Source: Galbitalea sp036271875 (lineage in GTDB: Bacteria > Actinomycetota > Actinomycetes > Actinomycetales > Microbacteriaceae). From it: a stretch of 53,844 nucleotides of DNA. Shown here piece by piece: positions 33,210 to 41,356 of this stretch; positions within the stretch are counted from its first letter, which is position 1; each line of letters starts with the position of its first letter. The stretch covers positions 1 through 53,844 of the forward strand of contig DATAZU010000007.1 in assembly GCA_036271875.1 (NCBI GenBank), written 5' to 3'. The notes under the pieces were generated by a model, which saw only the letters and a list, made by a program, of their open reading frames with translations, searched no databases and was not told the DNA's origin. A program made the translations under genes and the position numbers.

Positions 33210-34160
33210 TCACTCGTCCTCGTCGCGTCGCGCTCGCGTCTGTTCGGCTCTCGCAGCCAGCCCACCATCCGCGGGGTAACCGACTTCGATCAGCGTCAGG
33301 CCCTTCGCGGGCACCGGGGCGAACTCGTTGCCACGCCGCATGGCATCCAGCAGTTCACGCACTCGAGCCGCGTCCAGGCTGCCGTCGCCCACCGCGACCG
33401 ATGCGCCGACGAGCGCTCGCACCATACTGTGGCAGAAGGCATCCGCCTCCAACTTCGCGACGGCAACGCCGGTCTCGTCCCGGTGCCAATCGAACGCCTG
33501 GAGCGTGCGAATGGTCGTCGCTCGCTCGCGCGGTTTGCAGTACGCGGCGAAGTCATGAAGGCCGAGCAGAGTGCGGGCGGCGGCCTGCATCGCCGCTACG
33601 TCCAGCTCGGAGAAGAGCCAGAGCGTGCTCGCGCGCAACAGCGGGTTCTTCTGCGCCTTCGCGTCGGCGATACGGTACTCGTAACGCCGCCACACGGCGG
33701 AAAAGCGCGCGTCGAAGCCGGGCGGGGCGACGGTAGCCGATTTTACGTAGAGGTCGCCGGCGGTGCCGGCGATTCCGTTGAGGCGGCGAGTAAGTCGCGC
33801 GGCTCGGGCTTCCGAGGTTCGTTCGGGCTTCGTTCCGCCCTTGCCGCGATGCGAATCGTCGAGTCCGGCGAGCTGATCGTCGGTGAGATCGAGGTGGGCG
33901 ACCTGGCCAAGCGCGTGGACGCCGGCATCCGTGCGACCGGCGACCGTCAGTGTTGGTGGGGCGCCGAAGCGCCCGAGGACCGTGGCGAGCGCGACCTCAA
34001 GCTCGCCCTGCACCGTGCGAAGCGTCGGCTGCCGGCTCCATCCGCTGAAGGCTGTGCCGTCGTAGGCGATGTCGAGTCGCAGCCTGGTCAGGCTCTCGTG
34101 CAGGCCCCGAACATCGGGGACACGGGCGTCGTCCACGCGCCCGAGCCTACTTCCCGACAT
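33210..34160 (-). CDS. truA: tRNA pseudouridine(38-40) synthase TruA
   Basis: Converts U38-U40 of the tRNA anticodon arm to pseudouridine. Up to 316 residues: LRLDIAYDGTAFSGWSRQP, then AGRTDAGVHALGQV with the catalytic Asp, VPAKGLTLIEVGYP near the end. A charged insertion (residues about 115-135, SHRGKGGTKPERTSEARAAR) and a short Arg-rich tail are additions to the family plan. The start is uncertain: ATG 34160 or GTG 34136. The gene normally follows rplQ; here 4 kb with an acyltransferase and two DNA-repair-type genes separate them. Confidence 0.94.
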   Translation of the reverse strand: MSGSRLGRVDDARVPDVRGLHESLTRLRLDIAYDGTAFSGWSRQPTLRTVQGELEVALATVLGRFGAPPTLTVAGRTDAGVHALGQVAHLDLTDDQLAGLDDSHRGKGGTKPERTSEARAARLTRRLNGIAGTAGDLYVKSATVAPPGFDARFSAVWRRYEYRIADAKAQKNPLLRASTLWLFSELDVAAMQAAARTLLGLHDFAAYCKPRERATTIRTLQAFDWHRDETGVAVAKLEADAFCHSMVRALVGASVAVGDGSLDAARVRELLDAMRRGNEFAPVPAKGLTLIEVGYPADGGLAARAEQTRARRDEDE

Positions 34161-34165
34161 CCTTT

Positions 34166-34263
34166 CTTTCGTAACTCATGCGGAATTTGTCACGCGGTGC
34201 TCGCGACCGCGGTATTCCGGGCCCGAACATCGGAGTGCGCAAATTCCGCATGAGTTACGGAAG
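34166..34263. repeat. 98-bp inverted repeat between divergent truA and ligase genes
   Basis: Arms 34166-34189 and 34240-34263 match at 23 of 24 positions (core CGTAACTCATGCGGAATTTG, 20 bases perfect). The 50-base centre is GC-rich with small palindromes such as ACCGCGGT and TTCCGGGCCCGAA. It fills the divergent intergenic space, so it cannot terminate either gene. GCGGAATT is shared with the groES-rarD element. Confidence 0.92.
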
Positions 34264-34292
34264 TGAGGAGCACGGTGCGGGATGATCGAGGG

Positions 34293-35333
34293 ATGGACGA
34301 CCTCATCGAACCCATGCTTGCGAAACTCACGGCCACCGTGCCCCTGCCCGAGAAGATCGAGGGCGGGCTCAGCTATGAGCCGAAATGGGACGGATTCCGC
34401 GGCATCGTCTACTTCGACGGCGAGGATGTCGAGATCGGCAGTCGCGGATCGAAGTTGCTGACCCGGTACTTTCCCGAGCTGGTCGCGATGTTTCGCGCAC
34501 AGCTTCCGTCGCCGTGCATCCTCGATGGGGAGATCGTGGTTCGGCAGGGCAAGCAGGGTACCGAACGGCTCGACTGGGAGACTCTGTCGCAGCGCATCCA
34601 TCCCGCTGCCTCGCGCGTCGAGAGACTGTCCGTTGAGACGCCAGCATCGTTCGTGGCTTTCGACCTGCTGTCGCTCGACGGCGAGTCGCTGCTCGACACC
34701 CCGTTCGGCGAGCGCCGCGCGGGGCTTGAGAAGCTGCTCGCCAAAGCGAAACCGCCGCTGCATCTCACCCAGACGAGCACCGACCCCGCCGTTGCCAACC
34801 GCTGGCTCGAGGAGTTCGAGGGCGCGGGGCTCGACGGTGTGGTCGCGAAGCCGCTCGCCGCGGTCTACGGTCCCGGCAAGCGCACCATGTTCAAGACCAA
34901 GCACGATCGCACGGCGGACGTTGTGCTACTCGGATACCGCATCCACAAGTCGGGCACGGGCGTCGGATCGCTTCTGCTCGGTCTTTACACGGCCGATGGT
35001 CAGCTGGTCAACGTCGGCGGCGCATCCGCGTTCTCGGACGCGCGCCGCGTCGAGCTCGTCGACGAGCTGGCGGCGCTGGTGAAACACGACGCGACCGGCG
35101 ACGTGGTCAAGGGTGCGACGGATCGAAGCCGATTCTCGGCGTCCAAGGCTGTCTCGTTCGTCGCGCTTGAGCCCTCGCGCGTTGTCGAGGTCAAGTACGA
35201 CCAGATGGAGGGTGCGCGCTTCCGCCACACCGTTCAGTTCGTGCGCTGGAGACCGGAGCGGGATGCCGCAAGCTGCACTTTCGACCAGCTGGAACGCCCA
35301 ATCGCCTACGATCTCGGCGACGTCTTCGCGTAG
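34293..35333 (+). CDS. ligC: ATP-dependent DNA ligase, LigC-type
   Basis: A 346-residue stand-alone ATP-dependent ligase. The adenylated lysine is Lys31 in EPKWDGFRG; further nucleotidyltransferase motifs ILDGEIV, FVAFDLLSLDG, GLDGVVAKP and MFKTKHDRTADVVLLGYR are present, followed by an OB-fold with FRHTVQFVRWRPERD. ATG 34293 (DDLIEPMLAKL) is chosen; the open frame reaches 34263 inside the inverted repeat. LigC proteins of mycobacteria work in back-up base excision repair with a separate primase-polymerase. The convergent neighbour encodes such a protein, separated by only 13 bases. Confidence 0.92.
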   Translation: MDDLIEPMLAKLTATVPLPEKIEGGLSYEPKWDGFRGIVYFDGEDVEIGSRGSKLLTRYFPELVAMFRAQLPSPCILDGEIVVRQGKQGTERLDWETLSQRIHPAASRVERLSVETPASFVAFDLLSLDGESLLDTPFGERRAGLEKLLAKAKPPLHLTQTSTDPAVANRWLEEFEGAGLDGVVAKPLAAVYGPGKRTMFKTKHDRTADVVLLGYRIHKSGTGVGSLLLGLYTADGQLVNVGGASAFSDARRVELVDELAALVKHDATGDVVKGATDRSRFSASKAVSFVALEPSRVVEVKYDQMEGARFRHTVQFVRWRPERDAASCTFDQLERPIAYDLGDVFA

Positions 35334-35346
35334 TTTTCTCGCGATG

Positions 35347-36369
35347 TCAGATGGGCTTCTTCGCCTTCGAGGGTTGAACGCGCGGCGGTTCGCCGGGCAT
35401 CTTGGGAAAATCGGGCGGGAACGGCAGTTCGCCGAGCCCGTTTGAGAGATCCCGTTCCCACCAGTCGAGCAGCGTCGTGATCGATCCCGGCTCGGCCGAG
35501 AACGAGCCCCACGGATCACCGACATCCTTCAGGCGGCCGGGAATCGTGCGAACGGTGAACGCTTTCGGATCGACGGTGGGCAGCTCGTCCCAGGTGACCG
35601 GCGTCGATACGGAGGCGTGTGGCAGGGCACGCGGGCTGTATGCACCAGCCATGGTGCGATCGCGGTTGGCCTGGTTGAAGTCGACAAACATCTTCTCGCC
35701 GCGCTCCTCCTTCCACCATGCTGTCGTCACCGTGTCCGGCATCCGACGTTCCAGTTCGCGCGCAGCGGCGATCACAGCGTGGCGCACATCCAGAAACTCG
35801 TGCCTGGCATCGATGGGAGCGAAGACATGGATGCCGCGATTGCCGGAGGTCTTGACGAAGGCGGTCAGCCCGGCTTCTGCAAGTACCGTCCGCAGTTCGA
35901 ATGCAACCGGGACGGCATCCGAGAAGACGGTGCCCGGCTGCGGGTCGAGGTCGATGCGTAACTGGTCGGGGTTGTCGGAATCGGATGCGAGCGAGGCCCA
36001 CGGATGGAAAACGACCGTGTTCATCTGCGCCGCCCACACGGCCGCCGCCGGTTCGTCGATCACCAGCTGCGGATGGGACCGGCCACTCGGGTAGGTGACC
36101 TCGACTGAGCGGATGTAATCGGGAGCACCCTTTGGCGGGTTCTTCGAGAAGAACCATTCCCCGTCGATGCCGTCCCCAAAACGCTGAAGCGAGATCGGAC
36201 GATTTCCGTTGGCCGCGACGAAGGCATCGCCGACGGCAACGAGGTAGCTCGCGAGCTCGAACTTCGTGATGCCCACCTCCGGATAGAGCACCCGGTCGGG
36301 GCTCGAGATCCTCACCTCGCGGACGCCGGAAGGACCGGGCACCTCAAGAATTCGCGCTTCGCTCGCCAT
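35347..36369 (-). CDS. LigD-type primase-polymerase (AEP family, Prim-PolC-like)
   Basis: A 340-residue archaeo-eukaryotic primase-type polymerase without ligase or nuclease domains. Visible: RVLYPEVGITKFELA, FFSKNPPKGAP, the catalytic metal motif RIDLDPQPG (Asp140 and Asp142) and TSGNRGIHVFAP (175-186). KMFVDFNQANRDRTMAGAYSPR and TPVTWDEL follow, typical of LigD PolDom. In mycobacteria a stand-alone Prim-PolC works with LigC to fill short gaps in base excision repair, so the ligase facing it is its likely partner. ATG 36369 (ASEARILEV) is preferred; the open frame upstream overlaps the divergent acyltransferase. The last 25 residues are Pro/Lys-rich. Confidence 0.93.
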   Translation of the reverse strand: MASEARILEVPGPSGVREVRISSPDRVLYPEVGITKFELASYLVAVGDAFVAANGNRPISLQRFGDGIDGEWFFSKNPPKGAPDYIRSVEVTYPSGRSHPQLVIDEPAAAVWAAQMNTVVFHPWASLASDSDNPDQLRIDLDPQPGTVFSDAVPVAFELRTVLAEAGLTAFVKTSGNRGIHVFAPIDARHEFLDVRHAVIAAARELERRMPDTVTTAWWKEERGEKMFVDFNQANRDRTMAGAYSPRALPHASVSTPVTWDELPTVDPKAFTVRTIPGRLKDVGDPWGSFSAEPGSITTLLDWWERDLSNGLGELPFPPDFPKMPGEPPRVQPSKAKKPI

Positions 36370-36438
36370 AGCTTCACCGTAGACCCCCGCGGATAGTTGA
36401 CGCCCGCGCTCCTGTCCACAAAGCTCGACTGAAGCAGA

Positions 36439-38322
36439 ATGACTTCGCAATCGAATACCCCAGCTCCCCTGATCGCCCCGACCGCACCCCGGCCGGGGTC
36501 TCTGGCGCACCTCGGCGGGCTCGACGGACTCCGGGCGATCGCCGTCATTGCCGTCGTCGTCTTCCACGTCGTTCCCGGCGCCGCGCCCGGTGGCGGCATC
36601 GGCGTCGACATCTTCTTCGTTATCAGTGGCTTTCTGATTACCGGCCTGTTGCTCGAGGAGCGAGCTGACACCGGTCGGATTCGGCTTCGATCGTTCTGGG
36701 CCAGGCGGGCGCGGCGGCTCCTTCCCGCTCTCGCGCTGCTGGTTCTGGTGTGCACCAGCGCCGCCGCGGCAATCGGCGGTGACATCCTCGTTGGCATGGG
36801 AAGACAGGTGCTCGGCGCCGCGACCTTCAGTAGCAACTGGCTCGCGATCGCCAACGGCTCAAGCTACTTCAGCGGTACGACTCAGGAGATCTTTCGTAAC
36901 CTCTGGTCGCTAAGCGTCGAGGAACAGTTCTACCTGGTGTGGCCGTTCGTGGTGCTGCTGGTCTGGCTCGTGCGATGGCGGTGGGTGCGGTTCGGCATCT
37001 TTGCCGCCGTCGCCGCAGCATCCGCCGTCGAGATGATGCTTCTCTACTCGCCCAAAGTCGACCCCACCCGCATCTACTACGGAACAGACACCCACAGTTT
37101 CGGTCTCGCACTCGGCGCGGCGCTCGCCGTCGCCACCACCGGGCTCTCGCGTGCTCCACTCGAGTGGCCGAAGTGGCCCCGCCGAATTCTGCCTCTCATT
37201 GGCGCGGCCGCGGTGCTGGGTCTGATCGGGTTCGCCGTCGTCGTGCCATCCGAGTCGGCGTTCAACTTCCAGGGCGGTCTCGCCGTCGTCGCGCTACTCA
37301 GCGCTCTCGCAATCCTCGGCGCGATCATTCCCGCCTCGTGGCTGGGAACCGCGCTGGACACGCTTCCCCTGCGCTGGGTGGGCGCCCGGTCGTACGGGAT
37401 ATACCTGTGGCACTGGCCGGTATTGGCGCTCGTGAGCGCGTCAGCTCCCAAGTGGCAGGACGCCCCGACGACGGAATGGCTCGTCGGCCTGGTCACGATC
37501 GTCATCACGATTGCTGCGTCAACGCTGTCATTCCAGTTCATCGAGCGCCCGATAAGGCGGATTGGTTTGCGGGCCTGGCTACGCCGCGTTTGGGTCGGCA
37601 ACCACCGAGCCATGCGCATTGCCGCCGGGGCGGTCGCCGTAATACTGGTGCTTGCGGGAATCGGTGGCACCGCGGCCGCGATTGTTCGCGCGCCCCTAAC
37701 GGACAGCGCGCAGAGCGACGTCGATGCGGGAAAACTGGTGCTGGCCAAGGCCAAATATCTCCCGCCTCCCACTCCGAGAGCCCTGGGAAGCAACATGTAC
37801 GCCATCGGCGACTCGGTCATGCTCGCATCAGCACCCGAACTCTTACACGATTACCCGGGCATGGCGATCAACGCCGTCGTCTCTCGACAGATGAATGTTC
37901 TGCCATCCATCGTCCACCAGTTGCTCGCAAAGAATGACTTACGGTCGATTCTGATCGTCGGGCTGGGGACCAATGGCCCGATCGCGCGCTCGACGCTCGA
38001 GGAGGTACTCCAGATGCTGGGACCCAACCGCGAAATGGTGCTGGTCAACGTCGAGGAGCCTCGATCCTGGGAGGGTGAGGTCAACAGCACCCTGGCCCAC
38101 TTCGCGAACGACTACGAGAGTGTCGAGCTGTCCGACTGGTACGACGCCATCAAGCCGCACATTGACGTGCTCGCGCGCGACCAGATTCATCCCGGCGGTG
38201 CAGGCGGCCGCATCTACACGGCGGCTTTGAAAGCGGCCCTGGGCCGTCTTGCGGCATTGCCGCCGTACCCAAGCGTCTCCGACTTCTTTTCAACCACTCC
38301 GATCAAACCGAAGCGTCCATGA
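36439..38322 (+). CDS. acyltransferase-3 / SGNH hydrolase fusion, OafA-type
   Basis: A 627-residue membrane O-acyltransferase that probably acetylates a cell-surface glycan. The N-terminal acyltransferase-3 domain (about 25-390) has ten helices, the conserved His in VFHVVPG (His43) and FFVISGFLITGLLLEE, followed by FWARRARRLLPAL and SLSVEEQFYLVWPF. After a linker and an extra helix, the SGNH domain (about 450-615) shows GDSVMLAS with Ser459 and DQIHPGG with Asp581 and His584. This fusion is typical of peptidoglycan or polysaccharide O-acetyltransferases such as OatA. Convergent with rplQ, divergent from the primase-polymerase. Confidence 0.93.
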   Translation: MTSQSNTPAPLIAPTAPRPGSLAHLGGLDGLRAIAVIAVVVFHVVPGAAPGGGIGVDIFFVISGFLITGLLLEERADTGRIRLRSFWARRARRLLPALALLVLVCTSAAAAIGGDILVGMGRQVLGAATFSSNWLAIANGSSYFSGTTQEIFRNLWSLSVEEQFYLVWPFVVLLVWLVRWRWVRFGIFAAVAAASAVEMMLLYSPKVDPTRIYYGTDTHSFGLALGAALAVATTGLSRAPLEWPKWPRRILPLIGAAAVLGLIGFAVVVPSESAFNFQGGLAVVALLSALAILGAIIPASWLGTALDTLPLRWVGARSYGIYLWHWPVLALVSASAPKWQDAPTTEWLVGLVTIVITIAASTLSFQFIERPIRRIGLRAWLRRVWVGNHRAMRIAAGAVAVILVLAGIGGTAAAIVRAPLTDSAQSDVDAGKLVLAKAKYLPPPTPRALGSNMYAIGDSVMLASAPELLHDYPGMAINAVVSRQMNVLPSIVHQLLAKNDLRSILIVGLGTNGPIARSTLEEVLQMLGPNREMVLVNVEEPRSWEGEVNSTLAHFANDYESVELSDWYDAIKPHIDVLARDQIHPGGAGGRIYTAALKAALGRLAALPPYPSVSDFFSTTPIKPKRP

Positions 38323-38326
38323 GCGA

Positions 38327-38364
38327 CGAATGTCCCCCGGCCGTTTTCGGCCAGGGGACATTCG
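38327..38364. terminator. bidirectional terminator between acyltransferase gene and rplQ
   Basis: Arms 38327-38343 and 38348-38364 (outer CGAATGTCCCC, 16 of 17 matching) around a TTTT loop. It lies between convergent stops, 4 bases after the acyltransferase and 17 bases from rplQ. A good shared terminator; it also marks the end of the alpha operon. Confidence 0.85.
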
Positions 38365-38381
38365 ATCGAGCTCAGGGAGTG

Positions 38382-39014
38382 TTACTCCGCGGTGATCGAC
38401 TCCGCGTCGTCGTCGTCAGCAGCGTCGGCCTCGGCGGCTTCGGCCTCCGGGGTCTCGGCTTCGGCAGCGTCGGGCGTTTCAACCTCGGCCGGCGCCTCGG
38501 TGTCTTCCGCCTCGGTGGCCTCGACCTCCGCCGGAGTCTCTTCGACGGTCTCGTCGGCAACGGGAGCCTCAGCGACCTGCTCGTCGTCGACCGGCTTTGC
38601 TGCCTTCGGCGTGGTCGTCGAAGTCGTGCTCTTCACGCTCTTCGACTTCGGGCTGACGGGCTCGAGCACGAGTTCGATCTGCGCCATGGGCGCGTTGTCA
38701 CCCTTGCGGTAGCCGAGCTTCGTGATGCGGGTGTATCCACCTGCGCGTAGTTCAACCAGCGGAGCGATCTCCGTGAAGAGCTCGTGCACAACAGTCTTGT
38801 CGTGGATGACCGCGAGTACGCGACGACGAGCGTGCAGGTCACCACGCTTCGCGAACGTGATGAGCCGCTCGGCGACGGGACGCAGGCGCTTGGCCTTCGT
38901 CTCCGTCGTCTTGATGCTCTTGTGCGTGAACAGGGCAGCCGCGAGGTTCGCAAGCATGAGGCGCTCGTGCGCCGGTCCACCGCCGAGGCGTGGTCCCTTA
39001 GTTGGTGCAGCCAT
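38382..39014 (-). CDS. rplQ: 50S ribosomal protein L17 with long acidic C-terminal tail
   Basis: L17 lies near the peptide exit tunnel on the 50S. The core (PTKGPRLGGGPAHERLMLANLAAALF... RPVAERLITFAKRG...GYTRITKLGYRKGDNAPMAQIELV) takes about 120 residues. A tail of some 80 residues follows that is almost entirely Ala, Glu, Asp, Thr and Val (EEAPAEVEATEAEDTEAP-like). Acidic L17 tails are seen in other actinobacteria but this one is long. Last gene of the alpha operon, after rpoA. Confidence 0.97.
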   Translation of the reverse strand: MAAPTKGPRLGGGPAHERLMLANLAAALFTHKSIKTTETKAKRLRPVAERLITFAKRGDLHARRRVLAVIHDKTVVHELFTEIAPLVELRAGGYTRITKLGYRKGDNAPMAQIELVLEPVSPKSKSVKSTTSTTTPKAAKPVDDEQVAEAPVADETVEETPAEVEATEAEDTEAPAEVETPDAAEAETPEAEAAEADAADDDDAESITAE

Positions 39015-39062
39015 TGTCAGGATTCTTTCGTTGTTGTGAAGTCGTGTATCGGACGAAGAGGA

Positions 39063-40049
39063 TTAGACCTCGTCGTCGTCCCCACCGTAGAAGTGAGCAC
39101 CGTCGAACCCGGGAACCGAGTCCTTCAGGCTGAGGCCCATCTCGACCAGCTTGTCCTTGACCTCGTCAACCGACTTCTGACCGAAGTTGCGGATGTTCAT
39201 GAGCTGCATCTCGGAGAGAGCAACCAGCTCGCTCACGGTGTTGATGCCCTCACGCTTGAGGCAGTTGTAGCTGCGCACGGACAGGTCGAGGTCCTCGATC
39301 GGCATGCTCAGCTCGCTGGAGAGAACCGCGTCGACCGGCGCCGGGCCGATCTCGATGCCCTCTGCTGCGGTGTTCAGCTCGCGCGCAAGACCGAACAGCT
39401 CGGTCAGGGTGCGGCCAGCCGAAGCGATCGCGTCACGCGGGGTGATCGCGTTCTTGGTCTCGACATCCACGACCAGGCGGTCGAAGTCGGTGCGCTCACC
39501 GGCGCGGGTTGCCTCGACGCGGTAGGTGACCTTGAGCACGGGCGAGTAGATCGAGTCGACCGGGATCTGACCGGCCTCGGAAAACTCGCTGCGGTTCTGG
39601 GTCGCGGAGACGTAACCACGCCCGCGCTCGATGGTCAGTTCGAGCTCGAACTTGGCCTTGTCGTTGAGGGTCGCGATGACCAGCTCGGGGTTGTGGATCT
39701 CGACACCGGCGGGAGCGGAGATATCGGCGGCGGTGACCTGGCCCGCGCCCTGCTTACGCAGGTACGCGGTGATCGGCTCGTCGTGCTCGCTCGAGACCAC
39801 GAGGCCCTTGATGTTCAGGATGATCTCGGTGACATCTTCCTTCACACCGGGAACGGTGCTGAACTCGTGCAACACACCATCGATGCGGATGCTGGTGACG
39901 GCGGCACCGGGGATGGACGAGAGAAGCGTGCGGCGAAGTGAGTTGCCAAGCGTGTAACCGAAGCCGGGCTCGAGGGGTTCGATGACGAAACGTGAACGGA
40001 ACTCTGAGAGGTTTTCTTCTGCGAGTGTTGGGCGCTGTGCAATGAGCAC
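39063..40049 (-). CDS. rpoA: DNA-directed RNA polymerase alpha subunit
   Basis: Scaffold for RNA polymerase assembly and contact point for UP elements and activators. 328 residues: the N-terminal dimerisation domain has FVIEPLEPGFGYTLGNSLRRTLLSSIPGAA; the C-terminal domain (about 245-310) has LDLSVRSYNCLKREGI, LMNIRNFGQKSVDEVKDKL. It ends in an acidic FYGGDDDEV. Starts with GTG 40049, preceded by AAAGGAA. The 166-base gap to rpsK, where rpsD sits in some bacteria, holds only a REP-like palindrome. Confidence 0.98.
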   Translation of the reverse strand: MLIAQRPTLAEENLSEFRSRFVIEPLEPGFGYTLGNSLRRTLLSSIPGAAVTSIRIDGVLHEFSTVPGVKEDVTEIILNIKGLVVSSEHDEPITAYLRKQGAGQVTAADISAPAGVEIHNPELVIATLNDKAKFELELTIERGRGYVSATQNRSEFSEAGQIPVDSIYSPVLKVTYRVEATRAGERTDFDRLVVDVETKNAITPRDAIASAGRTLTELFGLARELNTAAEGIEIGPAPVDAVLSSELSMPIEDLDLSVRSYNCLKREGINTVSELVALSEMQLMNIRNFGQKSVDEVKDKLVEMGLSLKDSVPGFDGAHFYGGDDDEV

Positions 40050-40160
40050 GGGTTGTTCCTTTCGGCGAAGTGTCCGCTATATGACACTTATTCAGGTGGC
40101 GGGTGGCTGGCCCGCCTGAAAGCTATTGAGTTATGAACGGTGACGTGCGAAATCGATCCA

Positions 40161-40207
40161 TGAGCCTGTCGAAGGGCAGTTGACGCTTCGACAGGCTCAG
40201 CGACCGG
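40161..40207. repeat. REP-like palindrome, CTGAGCCTGTCGAAG family, copy 1
   Basis: Perfect 14-bp arms (TGAGCCTGTCGAAG at 40161-40174, reverse complement at 40186-40199) with an 11-base loop, followed by CAGCGACCGG. It is in the rpsK-rpoA gap. May act as terminator/attenuator; the same word recurs at four other sites in this cluster. Confidence 0.88.
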
Positions 40208-40215
40208 TGAAGTAA

Positions 40216-40614
40216 CTAAACCCTGCGGCGCTTCGGGGGGCGGCAACCGTTGTGCGCCTGCGGCGTCACATCGGAGATAACGCCAACCTCGAGGCCAGCG
40301 GCCTGAAGCGATCGGATTGCCGTCTCGCGACCCGAACCCGGGCCCTTGACGAAGACATCCACCTTCTTGACGCCGTGCTCCTGCGCCTGGCGCGCAGCAG
40401 ACTCGGCGGAAAGCTGAGCCGCGAACGGCGTTGACTTACGCGAGCCCTTGAAGCCGACCGTGCCGGACGAAGCCCAGCTCAGAACGGCTCCGCTCGGGTC
40501 GGTGATGGTGACGATGGTGTTGTTGAAGGTCGACTTGATGTGAGCCTGGCCCACGGCAACGTTCTTCTTCTCTTTACGACGCGGCTTACGTACTGCCGAC
40601 TTTGGTGCTGCCAT
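40216..40614 (-). CDS. rpsK: 30S ribosomal protein S11
   Basis: A 30S platform protein that contacts the mRNA exit region. 132 residues, full length: KKNVAVGQAHIKSTFNNTIVTITD, WASSGTVGFKGSRKSTPFAAQ, VFVKGPGSGRETAIRSLQAAGLEVG, and the C-terminal TPQAHNGCRPPKRRRV. The gene ends the block infA-rpmJ-rpsM-rpsK and begins 2 bases after rpsM. Confidence 0.98.
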   Translation of the reverse strand: MAAPKSAVRKPRRKEKKNVAVGQAHIKSTFNNTIVTITDPSGAVLSWASSGTVGFKGSRKSTPFAAQLSAESAARQAQEHGVKKVDVFVKGPGSGRETAIRSLQAAGLEVGVISDVTPQAHNGCRPPKRRRV

Positions 40615-40616
40615 GG

Positions 40617-40991
40617 TTATCGAGCCTTCTTCTTGCCTGCAACGGTGCGCTTCGGACCCTTGCGAGTGCGAGCGTTGGTCTTGGTGCGCTGACCATGAAC
40701 GGGCAGGCCGCGGCGGTGGCGGATTCCCTGGTAGCTGCCGATCTCGACCTTGCGGCGGATGTCGGCGGCAACCTCACGGCGGAGGTCACCCTCTACCTTG
40801 AAATTGCCCTCGATGTAATCGCGAAGTGCGATCAACTGGTCATCGGTCAGATCCTTGACGCGGATCTCACCACTGATCTCGGTGTCTGCGAGGGTCTTGA
40901 GCGCCCTCGTGCGACCGACACCGTAGATGTAAGTCAGTGCGACCTCAACGCGCTTGTCGCGCGGAATGTCGACGCCGGCTAGACGTGCCAT
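40617..40991 (-). CDS. rpsM: 30S ribosomal protein S13
   Basis: A 30S head protein with contacts to the 50S subunit (bridge B1) and P-site tRNA. 124 residues with ARLAGVDIPRDKRVEVALTYIYGVG (split: RLAGVDIPRDKRVEV, LTYIYGVG), RHRRGLPVHGQRTKTNARTRKGP and a basic tail. Preceded by a 166-base gap after rpmJ that contains a degenerate REP-like palindrome. Confidence 0.98.
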   Translation of the reverse strand: MARLAGVDIPRDKRVEVALTYIYGVGRTRALKTLADTEISGEIRVKDLTDDQLIALRDYIEGNFKVEGDLRREVAADIRRKVEIGSYQGIRHRRGLPVHGQRTKTNARTRKGPKRTVAGKKKAR

Positions 40992-41107
40992 TGTTTTCTC
41001 CTAAGTGGAGTCATGTGGAGGTGTTGGACAATACCGGTGCCGAGGCCTCCAACCCCGGGTGTCCCCTGACGAATCAGGTTCTGGTACTGCTCTTATGTTT
41101 CGGTCCA

Positions 41108-41151
41108 TGAGACAAGTCGAAGGGGCACTTCGACCCGTCTCAGCGACCGGA
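41108..41151. repeat. REP-like palindrome, copy 2 (degenerate)
   Basis: Arms TGAGACAAGTCGAAG (41108-41122) and CTTCGACCCGTCTCA (41128-41142), 13 of 15 matching, followed by GCGACCGGAAG just as in copy 1. The arms changed in concert relative to copy 1 (compensatory changes), so pairing appears to be kept. It lies between rpmJ and rpsM. Confidence 0.75.
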
Positions 41152-41157
41152 AGTTTC

Positions 41158-41274
41158 TTAGCCCTGTCTTTGCTTGTGACGGGGATTCGACTTGCAAATC
41201 ACCATGACAACACCGTGACGACGAATCACACGGCACTTCTCACAGATCGGCTTGACGCTGGGATTGACTTTCAT
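41158..41274 (-). CDS. rpmJ: 50S ribosomal protein L36
   Basis: A 38-residue zinc-binding 50S protein: MKVNPSVKPICEKCRVIRRH..., with CxxC at 11-14, Cys27 and His33 as zinc ligands, ending KSNPRHKQRQG. The C+ (zinc) form is encoded. The frame is open for another 37 codons upstream, but ATG 41274 is the family start. Located between infA and rpsM as in most bacteria. Confidence 0.97.
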   Translation of the reverse strand: MKVNPSVKPICEKCRVIRRHGVVMVICKSNPRHKQRQG

Positions 41275-41356
41275 TTGTTTCTCTTTCGCTGTCTTCGATA
41301 CGGCTCCGACTAGTCGGTGCCTCTCGTTACTTTCCAGCAGATACCTGTAGCGGCGA

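Noticed and set aside
38382..38640. Frameshift as explanation for the acidic tail of L17
   Set aside because: The tail keeps a consistent Ala/Glu/Asp composition with GC-rich third positions to the stop codon, so it looks like a true low-complexity tail and not a shifted frame.
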